Part shown: in pieces, positions 29,609 through 29,840 of the stretch | Numbering within the stretch: position 1 is the first letter of the stretch | How the letters are laid out: every line of letters starts with the position of its first letter | Source: a virus | Reading direction: 5' to 3' (one strand) | DNA length: 29,840 bases | Virus record (IMG/VR): IMGVR_UViG_3300008107_000643 | Location: 1 to 29,840 of that record | Notes under the pieces: model-generated | Told to the model about the DNA's origin: nothing | Database searches by the model: none | What the model saw: the letters and a program-made list of their open reading frames with translations, nothing else | Program-made: the position numbers and the translations under genes

Positions 29609-29840
29609 GAAAACATTTCAAGGAACGATTGTTGACTTCCTAAGTACGGAGAATTTATATCCGGCGATGTTATTCGACGTTACCGGTGCGGCGATAAATG
29701 GAAGTCAGCAAAGTATTGACTTTGAAATATATTTCATGGATCGCGTGGCGCAAGACGCTTCGAATGAAATGGAGATACTTAGCGACCAACTGCAAACCGC
29801 GCAAGATATTATTGCGCAAATGCGTAATCAGTTGCTTGAG
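29547..29840 (+). CDS. Head-tail/tail-completion-like protein, 3' truncated by window edge
   Basis: The frame starts at ATG 29547 and stays open to the right edge, giving 98 visible residues. The opening TLNQLVAAIQSLGDNHALIK, then ENLYPAMLFDVTGAAING and SIDFEIYFMDRVAQD with EMEILSDQLQTAQDIIAQ, matches small structural proteins that follow the connector in Bacteroidetes phages. These have a beta-sheet with a long C-terminal helix, like tail-completion or neck proteins. It confirms that the structural operon continues beyond the window. Confidence 0.75.
   Translation, partial: MTLNQLVAAIQSLGDNHALIKKTFQGTIVDFLSTENLYPAMLFDVTGAAINGSQQSIDFEIYFMDRVAQDASNEMEILSDQLQTAQDIIAQMRNQLLE

Noticed and set aside
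1-29840. Integrase, repressor, attachment sites, tRNA genes or CRISPR array
   Set aside because: Looked for throughout; no tyrosine or serine recombinase motif, no regularly spaced repeats and no cloverleaf-like segment was found. A temperate life cycle can be neither shown nor excluded.

Overview
This window reads as the genome of a tailed double-stranded DNA phage (or prophage) of a Bacteroidota host, cut at both ends: the first and last genes run off the window. Every supported gene is on the + strand. The host assignment rests on three things: two promoters matching the Bacteroidota consensus (TTTG/TTG, then TAnnTTTG) rather than TTGACA/TATAAT; starts preceded by A-rich leaders with almost no Shine-Dalgarno sequences; and many structural proteins of the type seen in phages of Bacteroidetes. 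A tape measure protein and no visible sheath gene suggest a siphovirus-like tail. I see no integrase, repressor, tRNA gene, CRISPR array or insertion sequence.

Layout. (1) 1-3204: end of the late operon, with two small membrane proteins (holin candidates), a DUF3310 protein, a membrane/coiled-coil protein (spanin candidate), an M15 peptidase endolysin, a metallophosphoesterase and a small HExxH protein, closed by a strong terminator at 3224-3261. (2) 3316-4431: a promoter, two small genes, and a single-stranded-DNA-binding protein with an SSB-like acidic tail, closed by a second terminator. (3) 4442-10583: a SAM methyltransferase, a consensus promoter, small DNA-binding and membrane proteins, then the replication core: PD-(D/E)XK nuclease, SF2/SNF2-like helicase, VRR-NUC nuclease and a primase-polymerase/SF3 helicase. 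The 3' end of that last gene carries iteron-like repeats followed by an AT-rich tract, a good origin candidate. (4) 10584-14770: accessory and control genes, including a sigma-factor-like protein, a DUF1360-like membrane protein, a glycosyltransferase and a ParB-domain DNA methyltransferase. (5) 14772-29840: packaging and virion genes in the order terminase small, terminase large, tail chaperone with a probable -1 frameshift, gp10-like protein, two large tail proteins, tape measure, XkdF-like protease, scaffold, major capsid protein, probable tail tube, small structural protein, portal fusion, DUF6712-like connector and a further head/tail-completion-like gene.

How they work together. The replication genes would load primase and helicase at the repeats beside their own gene and use SSB and nucleases for processing; no DNA polymerase is recognised, so host polymerase is probably recruited or the gene lies outside the window. 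The sigma-like protein could switch expression to the long structural operon. That operon probably continues past the right edge and joins the lysis cassette at the left edge in a circular or permuted map. The most interesting points are the frameshift site in the tail chaperone, the putative origin, the repeated ACTAAACCAAAC leader placed just downstream of the promoters, the domain insertion in the protease, and the portal fused to a winged-helix-like segment and a cysteine/histidine C-terminal domain.
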